From assembly GCF_001704415.2 (NCBI RefSeq), contig NC_030820.1:44560036-44624035 (forward strand): 64,000 nt of DNA, written 5' to 3'. Of this stretch, positions 1-12,490 are shown piece after piece (the stretch's first letter is position 1; each line of letters opens with the position of its first letter). Source of the stretch: Capra hircus (taxonomy: Eukaryota; Chordata; Mammalia; Artiodactyla; Bovidae). The notes below the pieces were generated by a model that ran no database searches, was not told the DNA's origin, and saw only the letters and a list, made by a program, of their open reading frames with translations. Both the position numbers and the translations under genes were made by a program.

Positions 1-2939
1 CAGGAAGGAAGCCATGTCTATCGGGACATGACCCAGACGGTGGATGTCCACAGTCCTGAGACGGTTCACAGGGAGGTGAGTCCCCCGAGCCCCCGATTCT
101 GCATTTGGCCACAACCAGCAGAGTCAGCGGCACCTGGAACATGATGACCCCTGCCTGGTTTGTGCAGAAAGTCCTTCCAAGTGCAGAAGGTGATGGGCAA
201 GGAAACAGGCCCAGAAGGTGAGCATGTGGATCTCCCATCACTTGGCTACGGACGTGGGCCCTCAACCGCTCCCCCTAGCCTGTAGGTCAAAGATGTGTGG
301 GTCTTAGAAGCTGGGGTTTTCAGCAGCAGCACAAATATCCTGGTCACCTGGTGCCGTCGGCAGCATGAAGAGGCCTCACCTGCATCCTGGGACAGTCATG
401 CTAGGTGGCAGGCACTGTCATAGGCAGCCCCATCAAGGACTGCTGTCCAAATGAACTCAGGCAAACTTGAGAGATTTTTGGATTCAGAATTACAGGTGCA
501 GGGTCCTCACACCTGCAGTGAGAGATGACTGGATTCAGGGGAATGGTACTGATACCATTTGTGCCCAGGCCCTGGATCAAGGCCAACTGAGTACTCTGGT
601 CTCAAGTGGGCCCTGAGGGGAGGCTGACCCCAAGGACTCCCTTCCAAGGAGTGGAAAGAACAGGCCCTGTTCACCAGGATAGCTCTCCTTTTCTATTTCC
701 TTCCAGAATGTAAGGCCCTCAAGTCCTGGTCATTCGTAGCGCCGACCCTGAAAGGCAGCACTCAGCTGGACACTGAGATGCCCATAAAGTGATAATTACG
801 AGAATCAGAGTCATCAGTGCAGCTCTGCCCAGGGCTCTCTCTGACTTCTTCCTGACCGAGGAACTGCAGAACGCCCTGCTCCTATGAAGGGAGTCTGTTC
901 AGACTCAGGAGGCCTTACGGCCCTCCCAAGGGAGGGCAGGATGCTGAGCTCCCAGGGGCCCACCACGCCCTTGCGCCCCCTCATCCCCACCCCGAGAGGT
1001 CAGGAAGAGCTCAGCCCAAGGGCATCAGCAGGAGGACCCCGTTACCCGTGAGGAGCATGACTTCTGGGTGCTGAGACTCCTCCAGAGAGACCCTACACGT
1101 TCTGTGAAGGAAGCCCGGGTGTGTGGAGCCCCGGGCCATCTGATGTGCCTCAATTCCTTCATTAAGCAACGTGCAGTCTGGTCGGTGTACGTCTGGATAC
1201 ACCAAAATATCCCCTGAATACAGACCCAGCCACAAGACATGGTGCCAATTAGAAACAAACACACAACGAAAACCCTCAGCCTGAGAGGGGCGACTTCAAG
1301 TTGACCAGTTAGTGTGCGTTCCAGCATCCACACCGGCCCTCAGCATCAAGCTCTGCGGACGCGGGATGCTGAGCAGCATCCCTGGCTCACGAGATGCCCC
1401 TCAACCTAGGAGGACCCAAAACCATCTCCAAGGAAACAAAGCCTGGGGGTGAGACACGCCCCCACCACTGCTTTGCTGTGCATGCCAGCTCCTGCCCCAG
1501 CCCCGCCAGTGACTGAGAAGTGACACAGAGGAAGTGTGCCGCCCACAACCCCTCGGGTTCTTCAGTGAAGTAACTCAGCTGACTTCCCTCACCTACCGGC
1601 AAGGCAGTCCTAAAGATCCCAGGAGGGACGGAACTGCACTCCCCACCACCCCCACCAAGGGAGGAAGCAAGCAGGGCAGCTGGCCAGGCAATCAAAGGCT
1701 TCCTGGGGAACATGCTGGAAACTGGAAGCTGGAGGACTGTTCACCTCCAGTGAGTCTGAAACAACATTATTACACGTAACAGAAAAGCCAGATCTGAGGG
1801 GGCTCCGCCTCCAGGACACGTTTAACCATGGTGTTCACGTATCAGGAACTCCTATCAGCCCAGGCTGCGGGGCCCACAACTCAAGTTCTAAGGCACACAA
1901 CCCCACCTCAAAGTGAAATAAAACAAAAGGGCAGTGGGTGTGAGCGGGAACAAAGGAACACTGGCAGGACCCATAAGAGAACCATCCCTTTTAACTTGGC
2001 CGGATGCTGTATCTTGGGATCACAACAATGATGCAAAGTATAGAGCGGCTTCAAAGATTAATCTAGGGCTTGCTGTGTCAGGAGAGCTGAAAAATGGGTG
2101 GTGATCTACATATATTTCAGTGCCACGAGAACACGAGGTAAATGATGAGACATCAGGTTGATGGAATTTTATAGACATAGAAAACTGTTACAACGTAGTG
2201 GCAGATAAAACGTATGGTACACAAAATATATTTGCTATGACGTTAATAACGTGAATGCTTCCTTCCAGTCTTTACCATACATGATACTAGGAGGGATCAG
2301 AATAAAATGCTAACAGTGATTCGGGAAGAATTCAGCAGTCTTAAAAAACCATTCTCTAATTTCCATTTTTAGAAGTCAAAAACTAATGATAAGCTACTTT
2401 TTCTAATAGTTGCTGGAACAAACCATGTGGTCGAAGCTACAGGGGCGCCTTCCCAACAAACACAACTTACTTCTAAGCTGCCAGGACCTCAAAAGCGGGA
2501 TAATCAACCATCCCTGCTGTTTGCTTTCAGAAGCTCCATTTTGAAGTTAAGGCATAAACGGACACTAGGGAGGTAGCCTGGGTTTTACATTTATGATGAA
2601 AAGATCAAAGAGGAGGCTTTCTCCCATTTACCTTAATGTCTATTCACATTCAGGCTGCATTTTCAGTGAATGTATCTATAGGGATGGGAACTACAATACG
2701 ACCAGCTTGAGATCTTTATTCTACTAAGTTGATGTCAAAATGGCATTTGGAGCCCTGCTCTCTAAGACAAATCTCACAGACGTGCATCTAGACCAGGGGG
2801 TGTGACCCCAACATCCCCAGGAGGCTCTCCTGGTACCTGGTACCTGCTACCATGTGTGCCCGTCACCCCTTGCCTGTGGTCGGCAGCCCCGGGCAGGCAT
2901 GAGGCCCGCAGAGAAAGCGGGAAGAGATGTGACACTGAC
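1..2939 (-). other. PFKP: PFKP intron 2, partial
   Basis: Sequence left of exon 2, running off the window edge. Neither the family's exon 3 motif GYQGM nor any other phosphofructokinase segment was seen, so the intron should extend past position 1. No confident lineage-specific repeat was recognised. It is GC-rich from 1 to about 1900 and AT-rich from about 2030 to 2760. Confidence 0.75.
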
Positions 2940-3013
2940 CTCATAGATGAAGTACACCTTGGCGCCCACGTATATCCCCATGCGCACGACGGCCCGGACA
3001 GCAGCATTCATGC
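2940..3013 (-). CDS. PFKP: PFKP exon 2
   Basis: A 74-base internal exon. Its first two bases complete the glycine codon split after exon 1; 24 codons follow, beginning MNAAVRAVVRMGIYVGAKVY and ending FIYE. This is the conserved helix directly after the SGGDAQG loop of the first phosphofructokinase domain. The acceptor is a clear pyrimidine tract ending in CTGCAG (3019-3014), with a TAATGAC branch-like motif about 20 bases upstream. The donor is GTCAGT (2939-2934). The exon ends on a codon boundary, so exon 3 should begin with the glycine of the family's GYQGM motif; that motif is not seen in 1-2900. Frame, length and splice sites are all intact, so this is a working exon and not a retrocopy. 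Confidence 0.96.
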
Positions 3014-3612
3014 CTGCAGACGAAGGCAGACAGTCATTACTGATGAGGCCCTAGTTAACTAACTGTGACGGTGGGAAAACCATGCACCCCCTCGGAAGGC
3101 TCCTCTTGTGAACAACAGTCCCGACGTGAACCCCCAGGACTAGTGCAGGGAGCCGGGGACAGGAGTACAGAGACCAATGTGTCGCAGGCTGGACCGCAGG
3201 GAGCATCACAAGGGAGCCGGGATGTTTGTTTTAAATTTCGCTGCAAACACACTGAGGACATGGGCGACCTCAGTCTGGTGTGAATCTGCAGGTGATTCCA
3301 TCCAATTGCAGAACAACAGAGAGGAGAGATGCTTTTTTATAGGTAATCAAAGAAAACAGGACTGAAGAGGCCCATTGGTCTGGGGAGGAGAACACTATCA
3401 TCCGCTGCCAGTGTTAAAGAGTAAAATTTTAATCAGTGGCTTTAAACACAAAACAAATCACACAATCCTATTAAAACAAAGCTCAAGTTAAACAAACATA
3501 CTATAAGTAATACCTAACCAAGATAAAATCTAGGCCATTTTCCATATTTCCCCAGAGCCTGAAAGGAAATTAAAAGTACAAAGTATCCTTGTATAAAACT
3601 GCTACATCCCAT

Positions 3613-3747
3613 TTGGATGCCATCATCAACTCAACGGACATGAGTTTGAGCAAACTACGGGAGATAGTGAAGGACAGGGAAGCCTGGTGTGCTGCAATCC
3701 ATGAGGTCACCAAGAGTCAGACATGACTTAGCAACTGAACAACAAAA
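3613..3747 (+). mobile_element. BovB (RTE LINE) 3' fragment
   Basis: Matches the end of BovB: an ATGAGTTTGAGCAAAC-type stretch, then ACAGGGAAGCCTGG, then AGAGTCAGACATGACTTAGC and a GAACAAC tail. 5'-truncated to about 135 bp, with no coding capacity. Lies in PFKP intron 1, antisense to the gene. Confidence 0.85.
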
Positions 3748-6337
3748 CCACATTCTGCTTTCCACTGAAGCCCCATTTCTGGGCAGCCATCTGTGAAATG
3801 GACCATAATCTAGACCTCCGTGAACAGGTCAGGATTTCATGTCTCTCACCCCAGGTGATGAGTGAAGCCATCAGGAGGACAGTGAGAAGGGAGGACCATT
3901 CCTCTCTGAAAGGAAGGAGCCTTGAGTCTCAGAAAACTCATAGCCTCTGGGCCCCCAAAGGTTTCAATCTGAATCCTTCATAAATTTAAATTTCAGGGTC
4001 AAACATCAGGACTAAAGGTGTTGGAGAAGGTGGACGATAAAGTAAGCGGTGCTATAGCTAAACAAAGCAACAAACGAAGGCAGCCGTGGTCCCAGGAACA
4101 CACTCCACAGACAAGGAGACTAAGTGTGTATATATTTGGAGGGTACACTGGCTCAGAAGACGATTACAAATTTTCAAATTTCTTTGAACCAGGTCTGGAA
4201 ATGTGGAATAAGACTGCTGCCTCTGAAAGGTGACCATTTTGAAGGTTACTAGGTTCATGGAGCTGAAAAAGCTGGAACTAAATCCACGTTAAACAAATAA
4301 ATGCATGTTAAATAAATAAATGCACGCTAAATGTGGCTGCCCCACTGCTCCCAGCTGGGCACTCACACTCGCCCATCTCACCACAGCCTCGGGCCTTGAC
4401 CCCATGGACAAGCGCGCCTCCTTGTGCCCTCCCCACAGACCCTGTGATTCCAGAACTTCATTCTGTGGCCTTGGAATCGAGAGCCTGACCGCCAAACGCT
4501 GGGGCCCCGGCAGCCCTTCACTGGGACGCCAGCACGAATGACACTGACTCCTGCCCAACGTCTAACTGCCGTGGCCTCTGAAGACCTCCTGAGGCTGGTG
4601 GCGGGTTTTCTAAAGGCAGCCATAAAGAGGACATGGGAGATTTTAAAACATGCAAGTGGGAAAGACAGGGCAGGAGAAGTGGCGAGTGGGAGACTGTCAG
4701 AGGTGACCCTGGGGACCCCCAAGTGAAATAAAAACAAGCTGGGGTGACCCCTGCCCGAGAGGCCTGACCACCTTCATGCTAACGGCCTGAGTTCCTCCCG
4801 CCTGGAGGAGCTGACCCGGATTCACCTGGGAACCCGACCTGTCCCCTCAGCCTGCAGCAGGCCCCGTGAGGCAGGGTCTGGGAGGGTCTTGAGCACCCAT
4901 TTCTAGCAAGCTCCTGGGAGAGGAAGCCCTGGCATCTAAGAGGCTCAGTGCCCAGCTCCCAGGGCTTTTATTCGAGGGCAGTTAATCTGCTGCAAGGCAG
5001 GCTTTTCCCAGCAGCCCCCGTGGCCCCTTCTGACTGGGCCCTGAGCGGAGCCATCCTGCTTAGAGCTCAGTGATGACCAGGGCTGAGTGCTCTGCACACC
5101 TGGGCGGGTGCGCCCTCAGAGCCCTGGGGACCTGGTCCTCCTGGGAGCCCAGGGAGTCAGCCCGAGTGAATATATTGATAGCGGAGGGAACAAGGCAAAG
5201 CTGGGGTGTAAGCCCTACTCTCCCCCTTATTGTAACTTAAAACCCATTGTACTAATAACTGCCTCTAGAAGGAAGGAAACTTAGAGGAAAAAACGCCCAC
5301 TGGGCCCAGTTTCTTGTGTAAATGTTTGTGGAAAGGCCAGCTGTCCACTTGAACTTGGGGCCCACAGGGCAGAGCTGCTGCCTGGCACTGGGCCCCCACA
5401 GGTGGGTGCCTTCCAGAAAGTGTCCAGAGGACAGAAGCAGAGGGCAACAGGAAAGGCCAATTTCCACTGGCCATCTCTGTGACACATGAGTGGGGTCCAG
5501 GCTGGGTTTGCTGTCTGAGGCCTCCTGGGTGAGCAGCCCCAGGTTCCAGGGCACTCCAACAGCTGTTTTTAGTAAACCTTCAGACACAGTCAGTTTCCTT
5601 CCTTTTCCTTTTGGTTTTGTTTTGGCAGCCAGGCCCCATAATTCAAACAACCTCCATAACTGTTTCCATGGGAACCATCATCCTGCTACCAAGAAAGTGC
5701 CTTAGTCTTTGGAGAGTAACCTCTTCATCCCTTGCAAAAATTAGAACCCTCGTCCTCAGGGAATGACTGGACTTGTTACAGAAACCAAAAATAAACCTTG
5801 ACAAACCCAGGGAGCAGCTAAGAGGGAAATGTGAGCAAATTAGGTGTGATAGAAAGAAGGGATTGTTAGACTGTCTTCCTGCTGTGACAGGTCCTCAAGT
5901 AGCTTCTTACTAAAAGCATGGTGTATATAAGACAGTCATTAAGATAACTTCTTCCTTCTGACTGGGGAGGCCAGCAACCTCTAAGGGAGGCTTCTAAGAT
6001 TCTGTTCTGATAAAATTTAAACTTCGAGCAATTTGTAAGAAATGAGGATTGTGTTGCTTCTAATAAAATAATTGGAGCTGTTTTATTTCCCCATGGTCTG
6101 AAAAGCCTAATAAATAAACATCCTTGCTCAGCCCTTTTGGTCCATGTTGAGCCATTTCCCCTGCATATTTCAGGGCCTACAACCACTCCCTGACTAACTT
6201 CAACATTTAAATTCTCTTTTGAAAAATAAGATCCAGTGCTTAATCTTACTGGCTTCTCCCTGATACCATGCGGTTTTCACCTTTGTACCAAAGGGAGGAC
6301 GTCAGCACAGATCGGAAAACAAACCAGTTTATCTTGC

Positions 6338-6625
6338 TCTTGCTACTGCTGCTGCTGCTGAAGTCACTTCAGTCATGTCTGACTCTGTGTGACCCCATAG
6401 ACGGCAGCCCACCAGGCTCCCCCGTCCCTGGGATTCTCCAGGCAAGAACACTGGAGTGGGTTGCCATTTCCTTCTCCAATGCATGAAAGTGAAAAGTGAA
6501 AGTGAAGTCGCTCAGTCGTATCTGACTCTTAGTGACCCCATGGACTGCAGCCTACCAGGCTCCTCCGTCCATGGGGTTTTCCAGGCAACAGTACTGGAGT
6601 GGGGTGCCATTGCCTTCTCCACTTG
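6338..6625 (-). mobile_element. Bov-A2 dimeric SINE
   Basis: Two Bov-A monomers in tandem on the reverse strand. The first begins in a CTG-repeat head and contains the phrase around CACTGGAGTGGGTTGCCATT. A GAAAGTGAAAAGTGAAAGTG linker follows, then a second monomer ending in GCCATTGCCTTCTCC. Lies in PFKP intron 1, sense to the gene. Confidence 0.88.
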
Positions 6626-6902
6626 CTACTGCAGCCCTCTACAAAGCTCCCCTGTTTTAGTAAATCAGGTGTGGGAAGGACAAACAGTCCACAGGAGAAA
6701 GTGTCCCTGTGACCAATTACCAGCCTCGCCTTCTCAGCACCCTGCCATGTCCAGTCATCGAGCCCTGTGTCAGACACCAGTGATACAAATCCCTGAGGGG
6801 TGTCGACTGTCTGTCCATCCAGGACACATGGATGGGTGTCTTCTCTCTGCCGGCACTGCTGGGCAATCCACTGACACGATGGTGGACCTGCTAGCCTAGT
6901 GG

Positions 6903-7120
6903 GCTTCCCCCATGGCTCAGCAGTAAGAATCTGCCTACAATGCAGGAGCGGCAGGAGACACCGGTTCAATCCCTGGGTCAGGAAGATCCCCTGGAGGAGA
7001 GCATGGCAACCCACTCCAGTACTTGACTGGAGAATCCCATGGACAAAGGAGCCTGGCGGGCTACAGTCCACGGAGTCACAAAGAGTCAGACACGACTGAA
7101 GTGACTTAGGACACATGTGG
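6903..7120 (+). mobile_element. Bov-tA SINE with 11 bp target-site duplication
   Basis: tRNA-derived head with GGTTCAATCCCTGGGTCAGG, then the BovB-derived body ending GTCAGACACGACTGAAGTGAC. TAGCCTAGTGG occurs on both sides (6892-6902 and 7121-7131), a perfect target-site duplication. The duplicated word is itself near the 5' end of a CHR-type SINE, so this is a nested insertion. Confidence 0.88.
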
Positions 7121-7230
7121 TAGCCTAGTGGTTAGGATCCCAGGCTTTCACTGTGCAGGACCTGGGGTCAATCCCAGGTTGAACTAAGATCCTGCAACCC
7201 ACATGGCAAGGTACCAAAAAAAAAAAAAAA
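7121..7230 (+). mobile_element. CHR-2 type SINE (cetartiodactyl)
   Basis: Contains TAGTGGTTAGGATCCCAGG, GGTCAATCCC and AACTAAGATCCTGCAACCC, then a run of A ending at about 7230. This is the body and tail of the tRNA-derived CHR family. Its 5' tip is separated from it by the younger Bov-tA at 6903-7120. Confidence 0.82.
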
Positions 7231-7582
7231 GTGCATTTGATTACTGAAGGCTTAATTCATCAAAATGACTTCATGAGAAAAGACAGACAGACTAGTCACC
7301 TCCATCTTGCAGAAGGAAGCAGTCCATTCTGAGGTTCGAGGAGGGAGATTCAACAAACATCTGGGTACCTGCCAGGTGCCCCCAGTACTGCCCTGGGCAC
7401 CAGAAACACCCTGGTGAATGGACACACGTCCTGGGCCACCACTTCCCACTGTAGCCACTTGGCCCAGCCAGCTCATCTCAGAGCTCACTTGCTCGTGTGT
7501 GAAACATATGAGTTACTGCATGGAAGCACTGGTGGCTACTGCTAAGCAAATGATCACTAAATGTTAGTTACTCTCTCTTTTT

Positions 7583-8345
7583 TTTAAATTTTATTGGAGT
7601 ATAGTTGATTTATACTGTTTTGTTTCAGGTGCACAGCAAAGTGATTCAGTTACACATATACATATCTCCACTCCTTTTCAGACTCTCTTTCTTTACAGAT
7701 TATTACAGAATATTGAGTAAAGTTCCCTGAGCTATAGAGCAGGTTCTTGTTGGTCATCTATTTTATATATAGTAGTGTGTGCATCAGAGAAGGTGATGGC
7801 ACCCCACTCCCGTACTCTTGCCTGGAAAATCCCATGGATGGAGGAGCCTGGTAGCCTGCAGTCCATGGGGTCGCGAAGAGTCGGACACAACTTCACTTTC
7901 ACTTTTCATTTTCATGCATTGGAGAAGGAAATGGCAACCCACTCCAGTGTTCTTGCCTGGGGAATCCCAGGGACGGGGGAGCCTGGTGGGCTGCCGTCTA
8001 TGTGGTCGCACAGAGTCGGACACAACTGAAGCGACGCAGCAGCAGCAGCAGCAGCAGTGTGTGTATGTTAATCCCAAACTCCTAATTTATTACCCGCCCC
8101 CCTCGTTTCCCCTTTGGGCACCATAAATTTGTTTTTGAAATCTGTGGGTCTGTTTCTGTTTTGTAAATAAGTTCATTTCTGTATTTTTTTTAAAAATTAG
8201 ATTCCACACGAGTAATATTGTTTATTTGTCTTTCTCTGTCTGACTTGTTCGGTCACAAAGCCGTGCTTAGTATGATAATCTCCAGGTCCATCTGTTGCGC
8301 TGCAAATGGCATTATTTTGTTCTTTTTTTTTTTTTATGGCTAACC
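7583..8345 (-). mobile_element. L1 3' end, reverse strand, split by Bov-A2
   Basis: The reverse complement of the usual artiodactyl L1 3' region: TTATTGGAGTATAGTTGATT near 7583, the AGTTCCCTGAGCTATAGAGC phrase, then, after the inserted SINE, TAATCCCAAACTCCTAATTT and CCAGGTCCATCTGTTGCG. Both pieces read through in the same orientation, so one element was interrupted. Confidence 0.8.
7782..8055 (+). mobile_element. Bov-A2 SINE inserted in L1
   Basis: Two Bov-A monomers joined by a TTCACTTTCACTTTTCATTT linker, ending in a CAG-repeat tail (8036-8058). AGTGTGTG flanks it at 7774-7781 and 8056-8063, a short target-site duplication inside the L1 above. Confidence 0.88.
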
Positions 8346-8390
8346 CTTCCTGTTAGTATGAAGGCTTATACAGACTCCATCTACATGTTG

Positions 8391-8672
8391 TTGTTGTTCA
8401 GTCGCTAAGTCCTTTCCAACTCTTTTCCACCCCATGGACTGCAGCACGCAGGCTTCCCTGTCCTTCAGTATCTCAGTTTGCTCACACTCATGTCCACTGA
8501 GTCGGTGATGTCATCCAACCATCTCATCTTGCCGCTCTCTTCTCCTGCCTTCAATTTTTCCCAGCATCAGGGTCTTTTCCAGTGAGTCAGCTCTTTGCAT
8601 CAGGTGGCCAAAGTATTGGAGCCTCAGCTTCAGCATCAGTCCTTCCAATAAATATTCAGGGTTGATTTCCAT
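8391..8672 (-). mobile_element. BovB 3' fragment
   Basis: Reverse strand BovB end: starts TTCAGTCGCTAAGTCC, passes through CCATCTCATCTTGCCGC and CCAGCATCAGGGTCTTTTCC, and stops after AATATTCAGGGTTGATTTCC. Contains remnants of the C-terminal reverse-transcriptase reading frame but is heavily truncated. Confidence 0.85.
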
Positions 8673-9719
8673 CAGCTTTCTGTAAACACTGGCTTACTTT
8701 GCTATAGGTCAAAAAGGACTCAGTCTTCCTGTTCAGTCTACCCTGTAGGTCCATTTCTCTGCATTTTCATCTATACCGGGCCCTCCAGAAGCCCTCAATT
8801 TGAGTCTAAGGCAAGGAGTCATTTTCGGCATATGACAGTCTTGCTTCGGCAGTGGGTACCTTGTTAGGGTAAGTCTGTGCACTGACCTGAAACTTATTGT
8901 AGGTTAAAGTGAAAATCAGCTGAAATTTGCAGACATTCCTTGTGACAATAAAAGCAATCCAAAGAATGAAAATAATAATAATTAGCCTTAGAAATAGTCT
9001 TCCTCTGTGGCCAGGGCTGGGGGAGTCAGGAATATAGCTGGAGGATTTTCGTTTTGTTCAACAATCATATAATATAAATTCCATTGGAAATAAGCGCTTC
9101 ATCACTTTAGTCTCAGTTGTGACGTCAATTTAGCCACCCTGATGCTCTCATTGGACAAACGGATTTTATGTTCTACTTGCAAAGCTGCTTAAAAATCATG
9201 TGTATCATCTATGTAATATCCTTCTCTTTTGACTGGTAAGCAGGGCAGTTAGTCTCATGTTTAAGTATCTATCTGAAATTTTAGGTTATTTCCTTTAGAT
9301 GACTACAGTTTACTTCTTCATTAATTTCATCAGGAAATCATTAAAACATTTTATACCAATTAAGTAGTTTATATATTTTTAGTAAGAGAAATTTCACACA
9401 GTGATCCTGTCTTCCAATGTACTTTGTTAAAGCACAGTCTTAAACTCCATTTGAGTCTTTTAAAATTTTTAACTTCTTTTGTTTCTAATCTGAGGGAAAT
9501 TTTTAAAAAAATACTTCTTTCTAATTTGAGGGAAAATATTTTTACTTGTGGCAAATTAATTACTTCTTCATAATCTGCAAAATAGAAAGAAAAATGCCAC
9601 TTGCCTTACTAATGAAAAGTCTGGTGTTATGAAAAAAAAAATCACCTGTATAATTTTGAGCAAACTAGGCTTCTGAGTATTAATTAGATGTTACAGTCTT
9701 AAGAGCAGGGCTTACTGGA

Positions 9720-9890
9720 AAACATTTGGGATTGAGACTGAACTTGGTTTAAATCCTTCCAAGGGCCACCTAAGAGCCTGTAACCTTAAAAAGGTTACTT
9801 CTCTCCCTACCTCCAAAACCAAGACGGTAATCAGGCCTGGAGATGAAAACCACAAAGCTCCTAGGACATGAACTGTGCCCAGGAACCAGC
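9720..9890 (-). repeat. MIR-like SINE remnant
   Basis: Reverse MIR order: an ATTGAGACTGAACTTGGTTT-like start, a TAACCTTAAAAAGGTTACTT segment (the usual 'gacctTGGGCAAGTTACTT'), then GGTAATCAGGCCTGGAGATG. Diverged, as expected of an old eutherian element; boundaries approximate. Confidence 0.5.
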
Positions 9891-12369
9891 AGCTATAGCC
9901 TTCTCCACATGAAATTTTATCTTTGTTTCACATCTTAGTAGAAAACTATCCTGAAATTAAGACTTGTGGTTATTCTCCTTGGTATTTAGCTTCGAGCAAA
10001 CCTCTCTTATCTTAGGGAAAATCAAGCATGGATATCATACAGAGTCAAGACAAAATGGCAGAGCACAGGGGATAACATCATCTCTAGGAATCACCTCCTC
10101 AAGGAGCTTAAGTCCGCTACCTCGGAGACCAGCCCCGTGGTGCACATAGCGAGGAGAGCTTTCTCAGAAAGAAATGCATGCCCCTGTTCACTCAGGTCCC
10201 AGATAGGATCGAACAGGAGGTGGCACTTGGCATGAAGTCCAAGAAGAAACAGACAACAGTCTCAGCTCTGCCCCAGGGAAGATGCCTAAACGTCAGGCCA
10301 CCGGGGGCTCTCCAGCAGAGACCACCCAGAGGAGCCAGCTCAGGGCATCAGGACAACTCCCATCAACCTGACCATACACCGACCAAGCTGTCTGACCTTG
10401 TCATATAATTCTGATTCTCAAAGTATGCTTTTCCACTGAGAAGAGGTGTGGATTTACTGACTTCTATTATTCATAACTGCTCACAAGTGACAGAGATAAG
10501 TGGCAGGTATGTAGCCGAGAAAATGCTGATTCTGTCTATTGCGTCATCACCTCAATTGCCTTTACACCAGCTACCAGGTAGCTGAGCAAATTTATGGAAA
10601 AGGATTCAAGTGAATGACCTACGTTTTTTTTTGAACAGACACAGCACCGTAATTCTAAATGACTTTGCAACTCTGACCTTGAAAGCTGGAGGATTAAGAG
10701 ACCAGTTCCTTTTTCTGTGCCAGCATTTTATTCTTTTTCCAAGCCCATGGTAAGAGTCACTCAGGATGCTTCCTAACTTGGGTAGCCCACGTCTCGGGAA
10801 GAAGGTGCTTTTTGAAGCGTATTTACCCGGAAGCCCCTCTTAGCCCAGCAGCGACTCGGCTGGGACCCAATCCAGCACAGCAGGTAAGTAACGTGGGCTA
10901 TGTCAGGCTATGTTATCAGTTTCACTCTGCCATTTCCCCGCCCCCAGTCTTTGCTATATCACGTTTTCTCTCTTCACTGGGGCCACTTTACTAGAATACC
11001 AAATTAGACCAGCCTGCTCGGGCTCAGCCGGCTTGTGGGACGGGGGCGGTGACAGATGCGGCGCGCACCACCTTCAACAGGACAGGGAGGGGCTCTCCAG
11101 GGAGCCGGGGTCCCCTGGCCTCCTGCCGGCTGTGCGTGGGGTGTCCGGGTCGGGGGCGCGGGGCGCACGGGCGGCGACGGGCCCGGCATCACGTACGCGC
11201 GCGGGGCAGGCGGGGCTGCGGCCACAGCTCCCCACCTGCAGCGCCCCCCTCCCGGCCCGCCCCTCTCAAGGGCGAAGAGGTCACCAGCAGCGTGGGCGGA
11301 GGCTAGGGCGCCGGCCAGCCACTTAAGCATCCCTGCACCGCGCGTGGTGAGATGAGGTGAGAACGAGGCATCGGGGCCTTTCAGCTCATCTAGACAGTAG
11401 GAAGGGGGTAAAAGAAACGCCAGAAGCTGGCACGGGAGGCGTCTCTGGCCTGCGGTCCTCCAGGTTCCGAGCGCATCGGCAGCACCCCGCTCCTTTCTAG
11501 CGGTTGGCTTGCCCCACCCGGGAATCTACGAGGATCAGGAATCCCCGGGCCCCCACGTGCGCCCGGCGCTAGGGGCGCGGTCGTGTCATCTCTGCTTCGG
11601 TTGTCCGCGGGCCCCAACCTTGGGGCCCCATTTCCTCCGAGACCAGCTTCCAGGCTCGCGGGTGGAGGGCGGCGCCCGAGACCGCTCTCCCGGCGCTGGC
11701 AACACCCCGGAGTCCCCGCTTCCTGGTCCTTCCCATCCAAGGGAGGCTGGCGGGGAGGGCCTAGTGACCCGCTTCGGTTTTCGGTTTGGTGACGAGCCGG
11801 AAGGAGACAGGAGATGAGAGCGGCGGAAAACCGTTTTTAAAATCTCCCAGCGGAAACGCGAGGCGGTGCCGGTTGGCCCGGCTACCCGGGCAGGGATCCC
11901 GTGCGTTCGCCGCCGCGCGCCGCGGGACAGCAGCGGGGACCCCGCCCGCGCCGCGCGGGGGTAGTGGGGCTGCAGACGCGTCGCGGGGACGCAGCGGTCT
12001 TCCTCGCGACCCCAGGTGTGGGGAGTCTGGGATGTAGCCAGGGCGGCCGCACCGGCATCAGAAGTGGCCGCGCTGTAGCCAAGCCTTGGAGGAGAGTCCG
12101 GCTTCATCCCGCCTCGCGGAAGCGGAGGGACCTCCGAAAGGAGTCCAGGCGACCCTGTCGCCACTCGTAATTTAGGAAATAAACGTGGAGGTGGAAAACT
12201 GACCTTCCGGGTAAGGGACCCCCGCACTCTCCACGCGGGTCGCGCAGTGACTCCTTCCGAGGCCGCACTGGCTCCGGCCCTGGGAAAGCACCTCCGAGGT
12301 TCCCGGGCGCCGGGCTTCTCCCCATCGTCACTTACTCCTGGTACCCCTCTCCTCCTTGCTCCTCTCGGG

Positions 12370-12490
12370 CCCCCCATCCCTTCTCCCTGACACCTCATCC
12401 TTTCTCTGGCGTCCCTTCTCCCCGGCACCCCCATCCTTTCTCCCCGGCACCCCCATCCTTTCTCCCCGGCACCCCCACCTCCCTTCTCAC
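12370..12490. repeat. 22 bp tandem array (minisatellite) in PFKP intron 1
   Basis: A pyrimidine-rich unit built on CATCCTTTCTCCCCGGCACC repeats at about 22 bp. CATCC begins at 12375, 12396, 12432 and 12454, with a diverged unit near 12411. The last two full copies are almost identical, the outer ones diverged. The array ends only about 50 bases from the exon 1 donor. On the gene strand it is purine-rich with runs of G. Confidence 0.8.

Noticed and set aside
1..2900. PFKP exon 3
   Set aside because: The conserved GYQGM...DGG segment expected on the reverse strand was searched for and not seen, so it lies outside the window.
6903..7010. tRNA gene (box A/B-like sequence at SINE heads throughout the window)
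   Set aside because: All such matches continue into Bov-tA or CHR bodies and cannot form a full cloverleaf; they are SINE promoters.
12370..12490. CRISPR-like array
   Set aside because: Units abut without spacers and the genome is mammalian; it is a minisatellite.
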